A program made the position numbers and the translations under genes. Shown here piece by piece: positions 42,316-53,122 of a DNA stretch of 64,000 nucleotides. Location: positions 124,001 through 188,000 of the forward strand of contig NZ_JAOWCB010000002.1 in assembly GCF_026420845.1 (NCBI RefSeq), given 5' to 3'. This DNA comes from Streptomyces sp. PR69. Its GTDB lineage: Bacteria > Actinomycetota > Actinomycetes > Streptomycetales > Streptomycetaceae. How positions within the stretch are numbered: position 1 is the first letter of the stretch; every line of letters starts with the position of its first letter. The notes beneath the pieces are model-generated. The model searched no databases, was not told where the DNA came from, and worked only from the letters and a program-made list of their open reading frames with translations.

Positions 42316-42459
42316 TCACCCAGCGCCGCGGAGCTTGCGGCGCAGTACGGCGACGAAGTCTTCGGCGGCCATGAGTTGCGCCCGCGGCTTCTCCCAGCGG
42401 GCGTCGGCGACCTTGCGGCAGGCGTCGCCGATCTGCATCTGCCGCTGCTGGTCCGTCAT
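42316..42459 (-). CDS. Small hypothetical protein
   Basis: A 47-residue protein starting MTDQQRQMQIGDACRKVADA and ending in a basic helix (FVAVLRRKLRG). It lies 82 bases downstream of the ArsR-rhodanese gene on the same strand. Evidence is only its plausible helical composition and position. Confidence 0.4.
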   Translation of the reverse strand: MTDQQRQMQIGDACRKVADARWEKPRAQLMAAEDFVAVLRRKLRGAG

Positions 42460-42541
42460 CGGCCGCCGTCTCCGTTCTGTCATGCCGCCCCGTGGGCCGA
42501 GCGCCAGACACATGTCTGGAAACACAGGCCGGGTGCGCGGA

Positions 42542-43210
42542 TCACGCGGCCGCCCCGCTGGCCACGGGCAGCTCCGCGAGACGCCACTCCAGCATCCCGT
42601 CGGTCAGCCGGACCGCCTTGCGGCCGCGGGCTCTCAGCAGGCGTACGGCGTCGTAGGCGAGGACGCAGTACGCGCCGCGGCAGTACGCGACCACCTCGAC
42701 GCCGTCCGGCAGCTCGGCGATGCGCTGACCCAGTTCGCCGACCGGGATGGAGATCGCGCCGGGGATGTGCCCGGCGGCGTACTCCTCGGGCGGGCGGACG
42801 TCGAGGATGACGGCCCCGCCCGTCCGGGCGCGCGCCAGCAGCTCCTCGCGGTCGACCTCCTCGGCGTCGTCCGTGCCGAGGTAGGCGGTGCGGGCGGGCT
42901 CGACGCCGGCCTGATGAGTCCGGGCGACCTGGCGCAGCAGGGCGTAGAGGGCGGCGACGTCATCGCCGGCCAGCCGGTAGCGGATGCGTACGCCGTCGCG
43001 GCGGGCGGTCACGAGCCCTGCCTGTTTGAGCGTCTGCAGATGCGCCGATGCGGTGGTCAGATTCAGCCCCGCGGCTTTGGCGAGCGCGTCGACGGTGCGC
43101 TCGCCCTGCGCCAGCAGATCGAGCAGTTCCAGGCGCTTTCCATTGCTCAGCGCCTTTCCGGTGCGGGCGAAGGCGTCGTACAGCGCGGCCTTGCGCTCGG
43201 GGTCTCCCAT
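42542..43210 (-). CDS. ArsR-family regulator fused to a rhodanese domain
   Basis: A 222-residue protein. The N-terminal winged helix (GKRLELLDLLAQGERTVDAL, LNLTTASAHLQTLKQAGLVT) is ArsR-like. The C-terminal rhodanese has the active loop VAYCRGAYCVLA, with the catalytic Cys and a second Cys. Such fusions sense sulfide/persulfide and repress sulfur-oxidation genes (BigR/SqrR-like role, inferred). Divergent from a persulfide-dioxygenase-rhodanese gene, with a palindrome between them at 43224-43235. Confidence 0.9.
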   Translation of the reverse strand: MGDPERKAALYDAFARTGKALSNGKRLELLDLLAQGERTVDALAKAAGLNLTTASAHLQTLKQAGLVTARRDGVRIRYRLAGDDVAALYALLRQVARTHQAGVEPARTAYLGTDDAEEVDREELLARARTGGAVILDVRPPEEYAAGHIPGAISIPVGELGQRIAELPDGVEVVAYCRGAYCVLAYDAVRLLRARGRKAVRLTDGMLEWRLAELPVASGAAA

Positions 43211-43223
43211 GGCATCCTCCAAC

Positions 43224-43235
43224 ATTCCATGGAAT
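43224..43235. promoter_or_regulatory. Operator-like palindrome in the sulfur-module promoter
   Basis: ATTCCATGGAAT, a perfect 12-bp palindrome 14 bases from the regulator start and 31 from the dioxygenase start. Confidence 0.65.
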
Positions 43236-43265
43236 AGTATAACCAGTTCCCCTGGAGGAGTACCA

Positions 43266-44660
43266 ATGCGCTTTGCCGACGATCATCTGATACCGCTGGT
43301 CGACGAGGGGCTGGGCAACAGCGCCTACCTCGTCGATCTCGGCGACGGCCGGGCACTCGCCGTGGACGCGAGCCGGGACCTGCGCACCCTGCGGGCAGCC
43401 GCCGCCCGGCGAGGTCTCACCGTGGCGTACGCCGCCGACACCCATCTGCACGCCGACTTCCTCTCCGGCGCGGTGCAGCTGGCCGCCGACGATGGCGCGG
43501 CCGTACTGGCCTCCGCCGCCGGCAACCGGGCGTTTGCGCACACCGCGCTCGCCGACGGCGACGAGACGGACCTCGGCGGCCTGACGCTGCGCGCGCTGGC
43601 CACCCCCGGCCACACCGACGAGCATCTGTCCTTCCTGCTCCTCGACGGCGGCCGCGAGCTCGGAGTCTTCACCGGCGGTTCCCTGATCGTCGACTCCGCC
43701 GCCCGTACGGACCTGCTCGGGGCCGACCGCGCGGAGGAACTGGCCCGCGCCCAGTACCGCTCGCTGCGGCGGCTGGCGGAGCTGCCGGACGAGACGGCGG
43801 TCTGGCCGACGCATGGCGCGGGGTCCTTCTGCTCCGCGCCGCCGGGCGCCGCGCGCACTGCCGCCATCGGCGCACAGAAGCGGGCCAACCCCCTGCTCGC
43901 CGCACCGGACGAGGACAGCTTTGTACGACTGCTCCTTGGCAGCCTCGGCTCCTACCCCGCGTACTTCGACCGCCTGAGCGAGGCGAACCGGCGCGGCCCC
44001 GCCGTCCTCCCCCCGTCGCCCGCGCTCGCCCCGCTGACGGCCGCGGAGGTGCGCGGCCTGCTCGGCCGGGGTGCGCAGCTCGTCGACGTCCGTCCTGCCG
44101 CCGACTTCGCCGCCGGCCATATCCCCGGCGCGGTCTCCATTCCGCTGCGCGATCAGTTCGCCACCTGGCTGGGATGGCTGCTGCCCGACGACATGCCGCT
44201 CGTGTTCGTCACCAGCGCGGGACAGGATCCCGGCGAACTCACCTGGCAGGCCCTGAAGATCGGATACGAGCGGCTGGCCGGGCGTCTCGACGGCGGGATG
44301 GCGGCCTGGGCGGCCGACGGCGGACAGCAGCGGACCGTCGAACTGGTCAGCGCGGAGCGTGTGTCCGGCCGCCAGGCCCCCGGCCGACCGGTTCACGGCC
44401 GCCCGGTCCTCGATGTACGCCAGCGGGCCGAGTACCGCGCCGGCCATATCCCCGGCGCGCTCCATATCGAACTGGGTCAACTCGCCGAGCGCGCCGGCGA
44501 TGTGCCGGACGGCGTACTGGTCCACTGCGGGCACGGCGAGCGCGCCATGACCGCCGCCAGCCTGCTGCAGCGGGCCGGGCGGCACGGTCTCGCCGTCCTC
44601 CAGGGCGGGCCCGCCGACTGGGCGAGGACCGGCGGACGGGCGCTTGAGGAGGGGGAGTGA
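43266..44660 (+). CDS. MBL-fold persulfide dioxygenase with two rhodanese domains
   Basis: A 464-residue protein. The metallo-beta-lactamase domain has DTHLHADFLSG and ATPGHTDEHLSF, the iron-binding motifs of persulfide dioxygenases (ETHE1/CstB-like), which turn glutathione- or other thiol-persulfides into sulfite. Rhodanese 1 (about 260-350) lacks the catalytic Cys (VFVTSAGQDPGE). Rhodanese 2 has it (VLVHCGHGERAM). The order MBL-Rhd-Rhd resembles S. aureus CstB. GGAGGAG is 6 bases upstream of the ATG. It overlaps the MFS gene by 4 bases. Confidence 0.9.
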   Translation: MRFADDHLIPLVDEGLGNSAYLVDLGDGRALAVDASRDLRTLRAAAARRGLTVAYAADTHLHADFLSGAVQLAADDGAAVLASAAGNRAFAHTALADGDETDLGGLTLRALATPGHTDEHLSFLLLDGGRELGVFTGGSLIVDSAARTDLLGADRAEELARAQYRSLRRLAELPDETAVWPTHGAGSFCSAPPGAARTAAIGAQKRANPLLAAPDEDSFVRLLLGSLGSYPAYFDRLSEANRRGPAVLPPSPALAPLTAAEVRGLLGRGAQLVDVRPAADFAAGHIPGAVSIPLRDQFATWLGWLLPDDMPLVFVTSAGQDPGELTWQALKIGYERLAGRLDGGMAAWAADGGQQRTVELVSAERVSGRQAPGRPVHGRPVLDVRQRAEYRAGHIPGALHIELGQLAERAGDVPDGVLVHCGHGERAMTAASLLQRAGRHGLAVLQGGPADWARTGGRALEEGE

Positions 44661-45913
44661 CCTCCCAGGACGCCCTGCCCGCGACCGGCGGCATCCGGCT
44701 CGGACTGCGCGCCAACCTCGCCCAGTTCAGCCTGCTCGTGGTGGTCAACGCACTGGTCGGCGGCATGCTCGGCCAGGAGCGCACCGTCCTGCCGCTGCTG
44801 GCCGAAGACGTCTTCCAGCTGTCCGCCTACACCGCCGCGCTGACCTACATCCTGGCCTTCGGCGCGACAAAGGCGGTCACCAATTTCTTCGCCGGCGCCT
44901 GGTCCGACCGCTTCGGCCGCAGACCGGTGCTGATCGCCGGGTGGCTGATCGCCCTGCCCGTGCCCGCGATGCTCGCGTGGGGTCCGTCGTGGGGCTGGAT
45001 CATCGCCGCGAACATCCTGCTCGGCGTCAACCAGGGGCTGACCTGGTCCACCACCGTCATCATGAAGATTGACCTGGTCGGTCCGGAACGCCGCGGCCTG
45101 GCCATGGGCTTCAACGAGGCCGCCGGCTATCTCGCGGTCGCCGCCACCGCCATGGCCACCGGCGCCATCGCCCAGCACGCGGGCCTGCGCCCCGCGCCCT
45201 TCCTGCTCGGCGCCGCCTATCTCGTCCTGGCCCTGGGCCTGTCGGCCTTCGCGGTACGCGAGACCCGCGGCCACGCCCGCTACGAAGCGGCCCGCCATCC
45301 CGTGGACACGACGACGGAGCTGACGACAGGCCAGATCGCCCGCCTCACCAGCCTCACCGACAGATCCCTGTCCGCGGCCAGCCAGGCCGGCCTGGTCAAC
45401 AATCTCAACGACGCCCTCGCCTGGGGCATCTTCCCGCTGCTGTTCGCCGCGCACGGACTGCCGATCGCCCAGATCGGCATCCTCGCCGCCCTCTATCCCG
45501 CCGTCTGGGGCGCGGGCCAGATGCTCACGGGCTGGTGGTCCGACCACATCGGCCGCAAACACCTGATCACGGCCGGGATGCTCCTCCAGGCCGCCGCCAT
45601 CGGCCTAGTGGCCGCGGGCAGTGCCTTCGGCGTCTGGGCCGCGGCCCAGGTCCTTCTCGGCATCGGCACCGCCCTGGTCTACCCCACCCTGCTCGCGGTG
45701 ATCGGCGACGTCGCCCACCCCGCCTGGCGCGCCCGCGCCGTCGGCGTCTACCGCCTGTGGCGCGACGGCGGCTTCGCGGTCGGCGCCCTCCTCGCCGGAG
45801 CCCTCGCCGACGCCTACGGTCTGACCGCCGCGATCTGGGCGATCGCCGCCCTGACCGCCGCCTCCGGCCTGGTGGTTGCGGTGCGGATGTACGAGACCCA
45901 CCCGCGCGCCTGA
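44657..45913 (+). CDS. MFS transporter of the sulfur module
   Basis: A 418-residue major-facilitator protein with 12 membrane segments; the loop 2-3 motif is GAWSDRFGRRPVLIAG and its repeat is GWWSDHIGRKHLITAG. The GTG start overlaps the dioxygenase stop by 4 bases, so it probably exports or imports a sulfur compound. The cargo is unknown. Confidence 0.88.
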   Translation: MTSQDALPATGGIRLGLRANLAQFSLLVVVNALVGGMLGQERTVLPLLAEDVFQLSAYTAALTYILAFGATKAVTNFFAGAWSDRFGRRPVLIAGWLIALPVPAMLAWGPSWGWIIAANILLGVNQGLTWSTTVIMKIDLVGPERRGLAMGFNEAAGYLAVAATAMATGAIAQHAGLRPAPFLLGAAYLVLALGLSAFAVRETRGHARYEAARHPVDTTTELTTGQIARLTSLTDRSLSAASQAGLVNNLNDALAWGIFPLLFAAHGLPIAQIGILAALYPAVWGAGQMLTGWWSDHIGRKHLITAGMLLQAAAIGLVAAGSAFGVWAAAQVLLGIGTALVYPTLLAVIGDVAHPAWRARAVGVYRLWRDGGFAVGALLAGALADAYGLTAAIWAIAALTAASGLVVAVRMYETHPRA

Positions 45914-45921
45914 CACGGAGC

Positions 45922-45965
45922 CGCGGCCCCGGCGGGTCGTGGTGAGACAGCCCGCCGGGGCCGCG
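45922..45965 (+). terminator. Terminator after the MFS gene
   Basis: A 15-bp perfect stem (45922-45936 with 45951-45965) and 14-base loop. Confidence 0.85.
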
Positions 45966-46014
45966 TGCTTTCAGCCGGTGATCAGCTGTCGGTCAGCCGT
46001 CGGCCGACCGTCCG

Positions 46015-48216
46015 TCAGACGACGGCGGTGTGCGCCGGTTCCGTGTAGGGCATGTTGGTGACCTCTCGCGGGCGGAAGGGGGCGCGCCAGTCGCCCGTGC
46101 CCTGGTAGAGGTACGCGCCGCGGTCGCCGTACGCGTACAGGTCCGGGCGTCCGTCGCGGTTCGCGTCGCCGATGCCGACGAGGTCGCTGTAGACGTTCCA
46201 GCCGCCGCCGATCCTGGTGCGCGGGGCGAAGGTGCCGTCTCCCTTGCCGAGATAGAGCCAGAGCACGCCGTCCTTGTCACGGGCGACCACGTCTCCGGCA
46301 GGGGCTCCCGCGATGTTTCCGACGGCCTCGATCTTGTTGTAGATGCTCCAGCCCCAGCCGGCCTTCACACGGGGCGCGAAGGGGGCGCGCCAGTCGCCGG
46401 TGCCCTTGTAGAACCACAGACCGCCGGAGGCGTCGGTGGCGAGGAGGTCGTTCCTGCCGTCGCCGTCGAGGTCGCTGCCGCCGGCGATCTGGTTGTAGAC
46501 CTGCCAGCCGCCGCCGATCCTGACGCGCTTGGCGAAGGCCCCGTTCCCGTAGCCGAGGTACTCCCAGAGGACGCCGTCCCTATCGCGGGCGACCACGTCG
46601 CCGACCGGCAGGCCGGCGATGTCGCCGACGGCCTCGATCGTGTCGTAGATCTGCCAGCCGCCGCCGATGAGCTTCTGCTCCCCCTCCGACAGCCTGCCGT
46701 CGTAGGTGTAGTAGTGGGTGTCGGAGCGCCACAGGCTGCCCGAGGAGTCCCGCAGGAGCACGTCCGGAGAGCCGTTGTCGTTGTAGTCGTGCGGGGCGTC
46801 CTCGCGGACGACCTTGAATGTGCCGGAGGCGGTCAGGGCCGGACCGATGCCGTTGAGCGGCTCGGCGCTGATCTCCCAGGTGTAGTCGCCGTTGTACGCG
46901 CTCAGAGTCCTTCCGTCGCTCCAGAGCTCGCCCCGCCAGTCGAAGCGCGCGACCCCGTTCTCCGGCTGGGTGAAGCCCGGGGTGATGGTCTTCCCGGTCG
47001 CGACATGGCGCAGGACGACGCGGGCCCGGACGTTGTACCGGGACAGCTGCCATTCGAGCGGCGCCCGGCCGCCGTTCTGGTCGAGGTCGATGACCGCCGG
47101 GACGTCATGGCTCAGCAGGGCGACCTTGGTGGGCTCGCCGGTGCTCGCGACGATCGCGGCGGTCGGGGTCCCGTCGGCGGCGGGTGCGATCCGGTAGAGG
47201 CCCTCGCCCTGTGCGACCGTGCCGCCGCGGACGATCTGAGCGCCGTCGGGCGCGGCGGCGGCCGAGATGGCGTGGTCGAGGACCTTGCGGGCGGTCCCGT
47301 CCGTCAGGCTGCGCGCGGTCAGGGCGTGCAGGGGGTTCGCGTCGATCTCGGTGAGGCCCTTGCGCGTCCCGTACGTCACCCAGTCGCCGACCAGCCCGAC
47401 CTCGACATCGCGCCGCCAGGCCCTGCCGACCGCCATGCGCTGGGGCGTGCCGGTGGAGCGGTCGACGGCCACGACCGTGACCCGGGCGTCGGCGTCGTAC
47501 TCGATCCAGGCGACATGGGTCGGGGAGACGGCGACATCGCCCTTCCCGGCACGCGTGTACGTCTCGGTCACAGCGCCCGTGGCGAGATCGATCAGGCCCA
47601 TGTGCTGCCTGACCGCGTCGCCCGTGCCGGTGGAGTAGAGCACCAGGCCGTGGTCGGATGTGCCGGGCCCGACGGCGATGCCCGCGGCCTCTGCCGGAAG
47701 GCCGGTCGCGGCCGTGGCCCCGGCAGCCTTGGTGTGCATCGTGAGCTGCCCACCCTGGGCCCCGTCGGACCGGGTGGTGAACAGGGCCTCGCCGGCGGCC
47801 CCCGCGTACTCCTCGCCGGTGTGGCCGAGATAGACCCTGAGCAGCCGCCGCCCGGTCGCCATGTCCGTGAGCGCGGCTTCCGAGCTGCTGCTGGTGGCCA
47901 CGATGTCTCCGGAACCGGTGCTCCGGACCCCGACATGCCAGATCCAGCCGCCTTCCGAGGTCCCGTCCGACGCCCGTATCCAGGTCCGCTCGGAGGTATC
48001 CGGGTTCCAGGTCAGATAGCCGGTCGCGGTGGCCCCGAAGATCTGGGCGTTGCGGGGGTACGGGATGACGTCCTGTGCGGCTGCGGTTGTCGCGGCCGTT
48101 GCCGTGTCATCGGCCGCGATCGCCGGAGCGGTCAGGGCGGTCGCGCCGAAGGTGACGGCAAGGACGGTCGCGACGGCCGCGACGAGTCTTCGCTGAACCG
48201 GTCGTGCGTAAGGCAA
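46015..48216 (-). CDS. Secreted FG-GAP/VCBS repeat protein
   Basis: A 733-residue extracellular protein. The signal peptide (LVAAVATVLAVTFGATALTA) ends near APAIAADD. The N-terminal 300 residues are beta-propeller-like. The C-terminal third holds FG-GAP-type repeats with Ca-binding loops: DYNDNGSPDVLLRD, SDLDGDGRNDLLATD, GDANRDGRPDLYAYG. Repeating text 'GGGWQIYD', 'GGGWQVYN', 'GWGWSIYN', 'GGGWNVYS' separates them. Probably a cell-surface adhesion or carbohydrate-related protein, unlinked to its neighbours. Confidence 0.88.
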   Translation of the reverse strand: MPYARPVQRRLVAAVATVLAVTFGATALTAPAIAADDTATAATTAAAQDVIPYPRNAQIFGATATGYLTWNPDTSERTWIRASDGTSEGGWIWHVGVRSTGSGDIVATSSSSEAALTDMATGRRLLRVYLGHTGEEYAGAAGEALFTTRSDGAQGGQLTMHTKAAGATAATGLPAEAAGIAVGPGTSDHGLVLYSTGTGDAVRQHMGLIDLATGAVTETYTRAGKGDVAVSPTHVAWIEYDADARVTVVAVDRSTGTPQRMAVGRAWRRDVEVGLVGDWVTYGTRKGLTEIDANPLHALTARSLTDGTARKVLDHAISAAAAPDGAQIVRGGTVAQGEGLYRIAPAADGTPTAAIVASTGEPTKVALLSHDVPAVIDLDQNGGRAPLEWQLSRYNVRARVVLRHVATGKTITPGFTQPENGVARFDWRGELWSDGRTLSAYNGDYTWEISAEPLNGIGPALTASGTFKVVREDAPHDYNDNGSPDVLLRDSSGSLWRSDTHYYTYDGRLSEGEQKLIGGGWQIYDTIEAVGDIAGLPVGDVVARDRDGVLWEYLGYGNGAFAKRVRIGGGWQVYNQIAGGSDLDGDGRNDLLATDASGGLWFYKGTGDWRAPFAPRVKAGWGWSIYNKIEAVGNIAGAPAGDVVARDKDGVLWLYLGKGDGTFAPRTRIGGGWNVYSDLVGIGDANRDGRPDLYAYGDRGAYLYQGTGDWRAPFRPREVTNMPYTEPAHTAVV

Positions 48217-48522
48217 GTGGGTTCCTTCCGAGAGGTACAGGCGCGCGCGAGACGCGGTGCCCGGTCAGACACGCGATCGAACAGAGAAGTTGTACGACCG
48301 GGGTGCGGCGCCGGGGTGCGGTGAGGGCGCCGGTGCGAACGCCGCGGGCATCACGGAGTCCGGCTCGCCCGGGACGGGTACGGCCGAGGCCGCCCAGGCC
48401 GAGGCGGGCGGCCGCGCCGCCCGTCCGTGGCGCGGTCGCGGCCGGCGGCTCCCCGTCAGGAGGCAGGAGAGTTGTCTCAAACTGCCCGCGGGGCCCGGCA
48501 GATGAACCGCTAGGATCACAGC
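48217..48522. other. Divergent intergenic region
   Basis: 306 bp between the FG-GAP gene and the DUF6153 gene. No strong gene; only a GC-rich region with a weak TAGGAT hexamer near 48511. Confidence 0.4.
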
Positions 48523-48969
48523 ATGGTCACGGCCCGGTCGCGTTCTCGCATGCCGCAGACCCGCCCGTCGGCGGGTGCTCCGCGGCTGCTGTGGACGGCG
48601 ATCGCACTGTTCGCCTTCCTGTACGCGCACGGTGTGAGCGCAGACGCCGCGGTGGACCATCTCGCGGCAGGACCGGCCGTCGCGGCCGCCTCTGCGCACG
48701 GCCATACGTCGCAGAGCACGCCCCCGGACCGACGCGGTCCCGCGGACCGGCACGACGAGGGCCACGGGCACTCGCACGCGGCCGAGGAGTGCGTGCCCGG
48801 CCAGCCCCAGCAGGGCCCGGCGCTGGACGCGCCGAGCGCCTGCGCCCTCCCGTGCGGGCAGAGCGCGGCCGCCGCACGGCCCGCTGTGGCCTGCTCCGGC
48901 GACGTGGCGTCGGCCGCCGGTCAGTCGCCGCCCCGCATGTCGCTCAAGGCCACCGTCCTCCAGATCTAG
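48523..48969 (+). CDS. DUF6153-like secreted small protein
   Basis: A 148-residue protein with one N-terminal hydrophobic segment (LLWTAIALFAFLYAHGVSAD), then a His/Asp/Cys-rich region (HDEGHGHSHAAEECVPG) and CALPCGQS, ending MSLKATVLQI. The pattern fits DUF6153, often near copper or envelope genes; the His/Cys content suggests metal binding. Function unknown. Confidence 0.75.
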   Translation: MVTARSRSRMPQTRPSAGAPRLLWTAIALFAFLYAHGVSADAAVDHLAAGPAVAAASAHGHTSQSTPPDRRGPADRHDEGHGHSHAAEECVPGQPQQGPALDAPSACALPCGQSAAAARPAVACSGDVASAAGQSPPRMSLKATVLQI

Positions 48970-49140
48970 GATCCGCAGCCGCTTCGCCGGCCGTCGCCTC
49001 CTCGCCCCGCGCTGCCGTCGCGCGGGCGCGCCCCCGCCGGGGGCGGTCGGGCGACGCCGTCGCTGGGGCCGCCATGCCGTCCGTCCGAAACCGCCCGCAC
49101 GCCGTCGAGGCGCGCCGCGGCGGCCGCTCGCGGAGGATCC

Positions 49141-49611
49141 GTGCCCGTCTCTGCCCGCTGTACCCCCGCTGTCCGCGCTGTCCCAACCATCCCTCCTGCA
49201 CGCCCTGTCGCCCTTCGACCGCATCCGCCATCGGCCCTCCCCCATCGGCTGCTCGCCCTGCTCCTCGGCGCGCTGCTGCTGGTCGCATCCGGCTGCGCGC
49301 GCCTGCCGCACGAACCCGGCCAGGCTCACCGCGCCGCCCTGACCGCCTCCGGCGACCAGTCGGCCACCCGGCCCGCCGCCGGGCAGACGCCGCATGCCGG
49401 TGCGCCCGCCGACTCCTGCTCCCCGTCCCCGCCGGGCTCCGACCTGGCCGGACAGCCCCAGCCCCGCTCTTCGCCGACCGTCCTGGCGGCGCACAAGAAG
49501 GCGGCGGGGCCCGCCGTGTCCGCCGGGCACGCCCGGGGGACGCCGTCGCCGGTTCCCGGAGCCGCTTCCGGCCGCCGCATCCTCTGCTCCCTGTGCCGCT
49601 GGCGGACCTAG
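49141..49611 (+). CDS. Putative lipoprotein of unknown function
   Basis: A 156-residue protein. The stretch [20 protein letters not shown] is a lipoprotein signal with Cys near position 52, preceded by an unusually long basic/Pro-rich N-terminus. The rest is Pro/Ser/His-rich, ending CSLCRW. The GTG follows GGAGGATCC. It may act with the adjacent DUF6153-like protein. Confidence 0.6.
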   Translation: MPVSARCTPAVRAVPTIPPARPVALRPHPPSALPHRLLALLLGALLLVASGCARLPHEPGQAHRAALTASGDQSATRPAAGQTPHAGAPADSCSPSPPGSDLAGQPQPRSSPTVLAAHKKAAGPAVSAGHARGTPSPVPGAASGRRILCSLCRWRT

Positions 49612-49741
49612 GCCGCACCTCAGAGCCGCGCATGCCGCGGCAGCCGCCCGCCGGGGCCCCGAGGCCGAGCCACGGCCCGGGACGGGCGGCGCGCGAGAGA
49701 CGAGGACCCGACACACCGGCATTCACGACGAGAGCGGAGCA

Positions 49742-50902
49742 ATGGACTCTTCGCACACCACCCAGCCCACCCCGCCCCTCCCCTGCCAAGCGCGCCCCGC
49801 CCGGTCTCACCAGGCGGCCGCACTCGGCGGGTTGGTCGGCAACACACCCGTACTGCACGTCAGCGAGCCGTTCGCGCCGTCCGGGCGGGGCTTCTGGGCC
49901 AAGCTCGAAGGCTTCAACCCCGGCGGCATCAAGGACCGTCCCGGCCTCTACATGGCAGAGCGCGCCCGCGCCCGGGGCGAACTGCGGCCGGGGGCACGCA
50001 TCATCGAGTCGACCAGCGGCACGCTCGGTCTTGGGCTCGCGCTGGCTGGCATGGTCTACGGGCACCCTGTCACCCTGGTCACCGACCCGGGCCTGGAGCC
50101 GTCCATGACCCGGCTGCTGTCCGCCTACGGCGCCCGGGTCGACGTCGTCTCCGAACCGCACCCCACCGGCGGCTGGCAGCAGGCGCGCCGCGACCGGGTC
50201 GCCCGGCTGATGCGCAGGCATCCGGGCTCATGGTGCCCGGACCAGTACAACAACCCGGACAACACCACGGCGTACACCTCGCTGGCACTGGAACTCGCGG
50301 CCGATCTGGGGCATATCGACGTCCTGGTGTGCAGCGTCGGCACGGGAGGCCACTCGGCCGGCGTCTCGCGGGTGCTGCGGCAGCTCTATCCCGGCCTGCG
50401 GCTGGTGGGCGTCGACACCGTCGGATCCACGATCTTCGGCCAGCCCGCCCGGCCGCGCCTGATGCGCGGCCTCGGTTCGAGCATCTACCCGCGCAACGTC
50501 GCGTACGGCTCCTTCTCCGAAGTGCACTGGATCGCCCCGGCAGAAGCGGTCTGGGCCTGCCGGCGGCTCGCCGCCTCGCACTACGCCTCCGGCGGGTGGA
50601 GCGTCGGCGCGGTGGCGCTGGTCGCCGGCTGGCTGGCCCGCACCCTGCCGGAGCCCACCCGGATCGCGGCCGTCTTCCCCGACGGCCCGCAGCGCTATCT
50701 CGGCACCGTGTACGACGACGACTACTGCGCCGCCCATGGCCTGCTCGGCTCCCCTCCGGCAGCCGAACCGGAACTGATCGGCAGCCTGGACGAGAAGGAG
50801 GTCATGCGCTGGACCAGGTGCACACAGGTCGTCGATCCGCTCGGCCTCGCCGGCGACGAGTCTCCCGCCGGGACCGGCGCGGAGGAGGGGGACGGCCGGT
50901 GA
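49742..50902 (+). CDS. PLP-dependent cysteine-synthase/beta-synthase family enzyme
   Basis: A 386-residue fold-type II PLP enzyme. [17 protein letters not shown], then [20 protein letters not shown] with the PLP Lys, then [20 protein letters not shown] (asparagine loop altered from SSGNTG) and the phosphate-binding loop [10 protein letters not shown]. It likely makes or breaks a C-beta bond of an amino acid; the substrate is unknown. It is coupled by 4 bases to an MFS gene, suggesting synthesis plus export of an amino-acid-derived metabolite (as SbnA/SbnD in staphyloferrin, by analogy only). Confidence 0.85.
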   Translation: MDSSHTTQPTPPLPCQARPARSHQAAALGGLVGNTPVLHVSEPFAPSGRGFWAKLEGFNPGGIKDRPGLYMAERARARGELRPGARIIESTSGTLGLGLALAGMVYGHPVTLVTDPGLEPSMTRLLSAYGARVDVVSEPHPTGGWQQARRDRVARLMRRHPGSWCPDQYNNPDNTTAYTSLALELAADLGHIDVLVCSVGTGGHSAGVSRVLRQLYPGLRLVGVDTVGSTIFGQPARPRLMRGLGSSIYPRNVAYGSFSEVHWIAPAEAVWACRRLAASHYASGGWSVGAVALVAGWLARTLPEPTRIAAVFPDGPQRYLGTVYDDDYCAAHGLLGSPPAAEPELIGSLDEKEVMRWTRCTQVVDPLGLAGDESPAGTGAEEGDGR

Positions 50903-52203
50903 GGGGGACGCTCGCACAGTTCCGCGGCTATGAGCGGAGCACCCGGCTGCTGATGGTGAACCAGTTCACCATCAATCTCGGGTTCTACATGCTGATGCCG
51001 TACCTGGCCGCGCATCTCGCCGGACCCCTCGGTCTGGCCGGATGGCTCGTCGGGCTGATCCTCGGTGTCCGCAACTTCACCCAGCAGGGCATGTTCCTGG
51101 TCGGCGGCACCCTGGCCGACCGGCTCGGCTGCAAACCGCTGATCATCGCCGGACTGGCGCTGCGCACCGCCGGGTTCGCGATGCTCGGACTGGCGCAGTC
51201 CGTACCCGCGCTGATCGCCGCGTCCGCCGCGACGGGACTGGCCGGAGCCCTGTTCAACCCGGCCACCCGGGCCTATCTCGCCGCTGACGCGGGAGAGCGG
51301 CGTGTGGAGGCGTTCGCCCTGTTCAACGTCTTCTACCAGGCCGGAATCCTGCTCGGGCCCCTTGTCGGCATGGTGCTGACCGGCATCGACTTCCGGATCA
51401 CCTGCCTCACCGCGGCCGGTGTCTTCGCCGTCCTGGGCGCGGTGCAGATCCGCGCGCTGCCCGCCCGCGCGCCCGATGACTCCACGGCCCGGAAGGACGG
51501 CCGGCCTCAGAGTGTGGCGGCGCAGTGGCGCGGCATCCTGGCCAACCGGCCCTTCGTGCTGTTCTCCCTGGCGATGACCGGCTCGTACGTCCTGTCGTTC
51601 CAGGTCTATCTCGCCCTGCCGCTGGAGGTACGACGCCTCGGCGGTGACGGCGACGGCGGAACCGCGGCGGTGGCGGTGCTGTTCGCCGTGTCGGGACTGG
51701 CGACCGTGCTGGGCCAGACCAGGGTCACCGCCTGGTGCAAGGGACGCCTGTCACCCGGGCGTGCCCTCACCTGGGGCCTGCTGACCATGGGCGTCGCCTT
51801 CGCGCCCCTGCTCCCCATGACGGCGGCGCCCCTCCCGGAGAGCGGGATCGTACGGTGGCTGCTCATAGCGGCGCCGCCGGCGCTGTGCGCACTGCTGCTC
51901 GCCCTGGGCACGATGATCGCATATCCGTTCGAGATGGACACCGTCGTGCGACTCTCCGGGAAACGGCTCGTCGCCACTCACTACGGCCTGTACAACACCA
52001 TTTGCGGCATCGGCATCACCGTGGGCAACCTCGCCACCGGGGCCGCGCTGGACGCCTCCCGCGCCGCAGGGCTGTCCGCACTGCCGTGGATCGCCCTGCT
52101 CACCCTCGGCCTGGGGTGCGCGGCCGCTGTGTACGGTCTGCACCGCACGGGCCGCCTCGCCTCCCCCGCACCGGCCGGCAGGGCGGAACCCATCACCGCC
52201 TGA
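50899..52203 (+). CDS. MFS exporter coupled to the PLP enzyme
   Basis: A 434-residue MFS protein with about 12 membrane segments; loop motif [23 protein letters not shown] start overlapping the PLP gene stop by 4 bases. MFS proteins of this type in amino acid and siderophore loci usually export a product. No substrate can be read. Confidence 0.86.
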   Translation: MRGTLAQFRGYERSTRLLMVNQFTINLGFYMLMPYLAAHLAGPLGLAGWLVGLILGVRNFTQQGMFLVGGTLADRLGCKPLIIAGLALRTAGFAMLGLAQSVPALIAASAATGLAGALFNPATRAYLAADAGERRVEAFALFNVFYQAGILLGPLVGMVLTGIDFRITCLTAAGVFAVLGAVQIRALPARAPDDSTARKDGRPQSVAAQWRGILANRPFVLFSLAMTGSYVLSFQVYLALPLEVRRLGGDGDGGTAAVAVLFAVSGLATVLGQTRVTAWCKGRLSPGRALTWGLLTMGVAFAPLLPMTAAPLPESGIVRWLLIAAPPALCALLLALGTMIAYPFEMDTVVRLSGKRLVATHYGLYNTICGIGITVGNLATGAALDASRAAGLSALPWIALLTLGLGCAAAVYGLHRTGRLASPAPAGRAEPITA

Positions 52204-52214
52204 CCGCTCGCCTC

Positions 52215-52256
52215 CTGCGCCCCCGGTTCGGCGGAGCCGCCGAACCAGGGGCGCAG
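52215..52256. terminator. Terminator after the MFS gene
   Basis: A long stem (about 20 bp, one mismatch) around the 3-base loop AGC. Confidence 0.88.
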
Positions 52257-52334
52257 GACGGGGATCACCGCCCGCGTCCGAAGGGCCCAAGTACCGCGCT
52301 GACGGCCGCTGTAGCTGACCGGTACGGTTTGGCC

Positions 52335-53108
<774 letters not shown>

Positions 53109-53122
53109 ACCCTCCACCGCCT

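Noticed and set aside
46030..48324. 764-codon open frame opposite the FG-GAP gene
   Set aside because: Shadow of a real secreted protein with clear signal and repeats.
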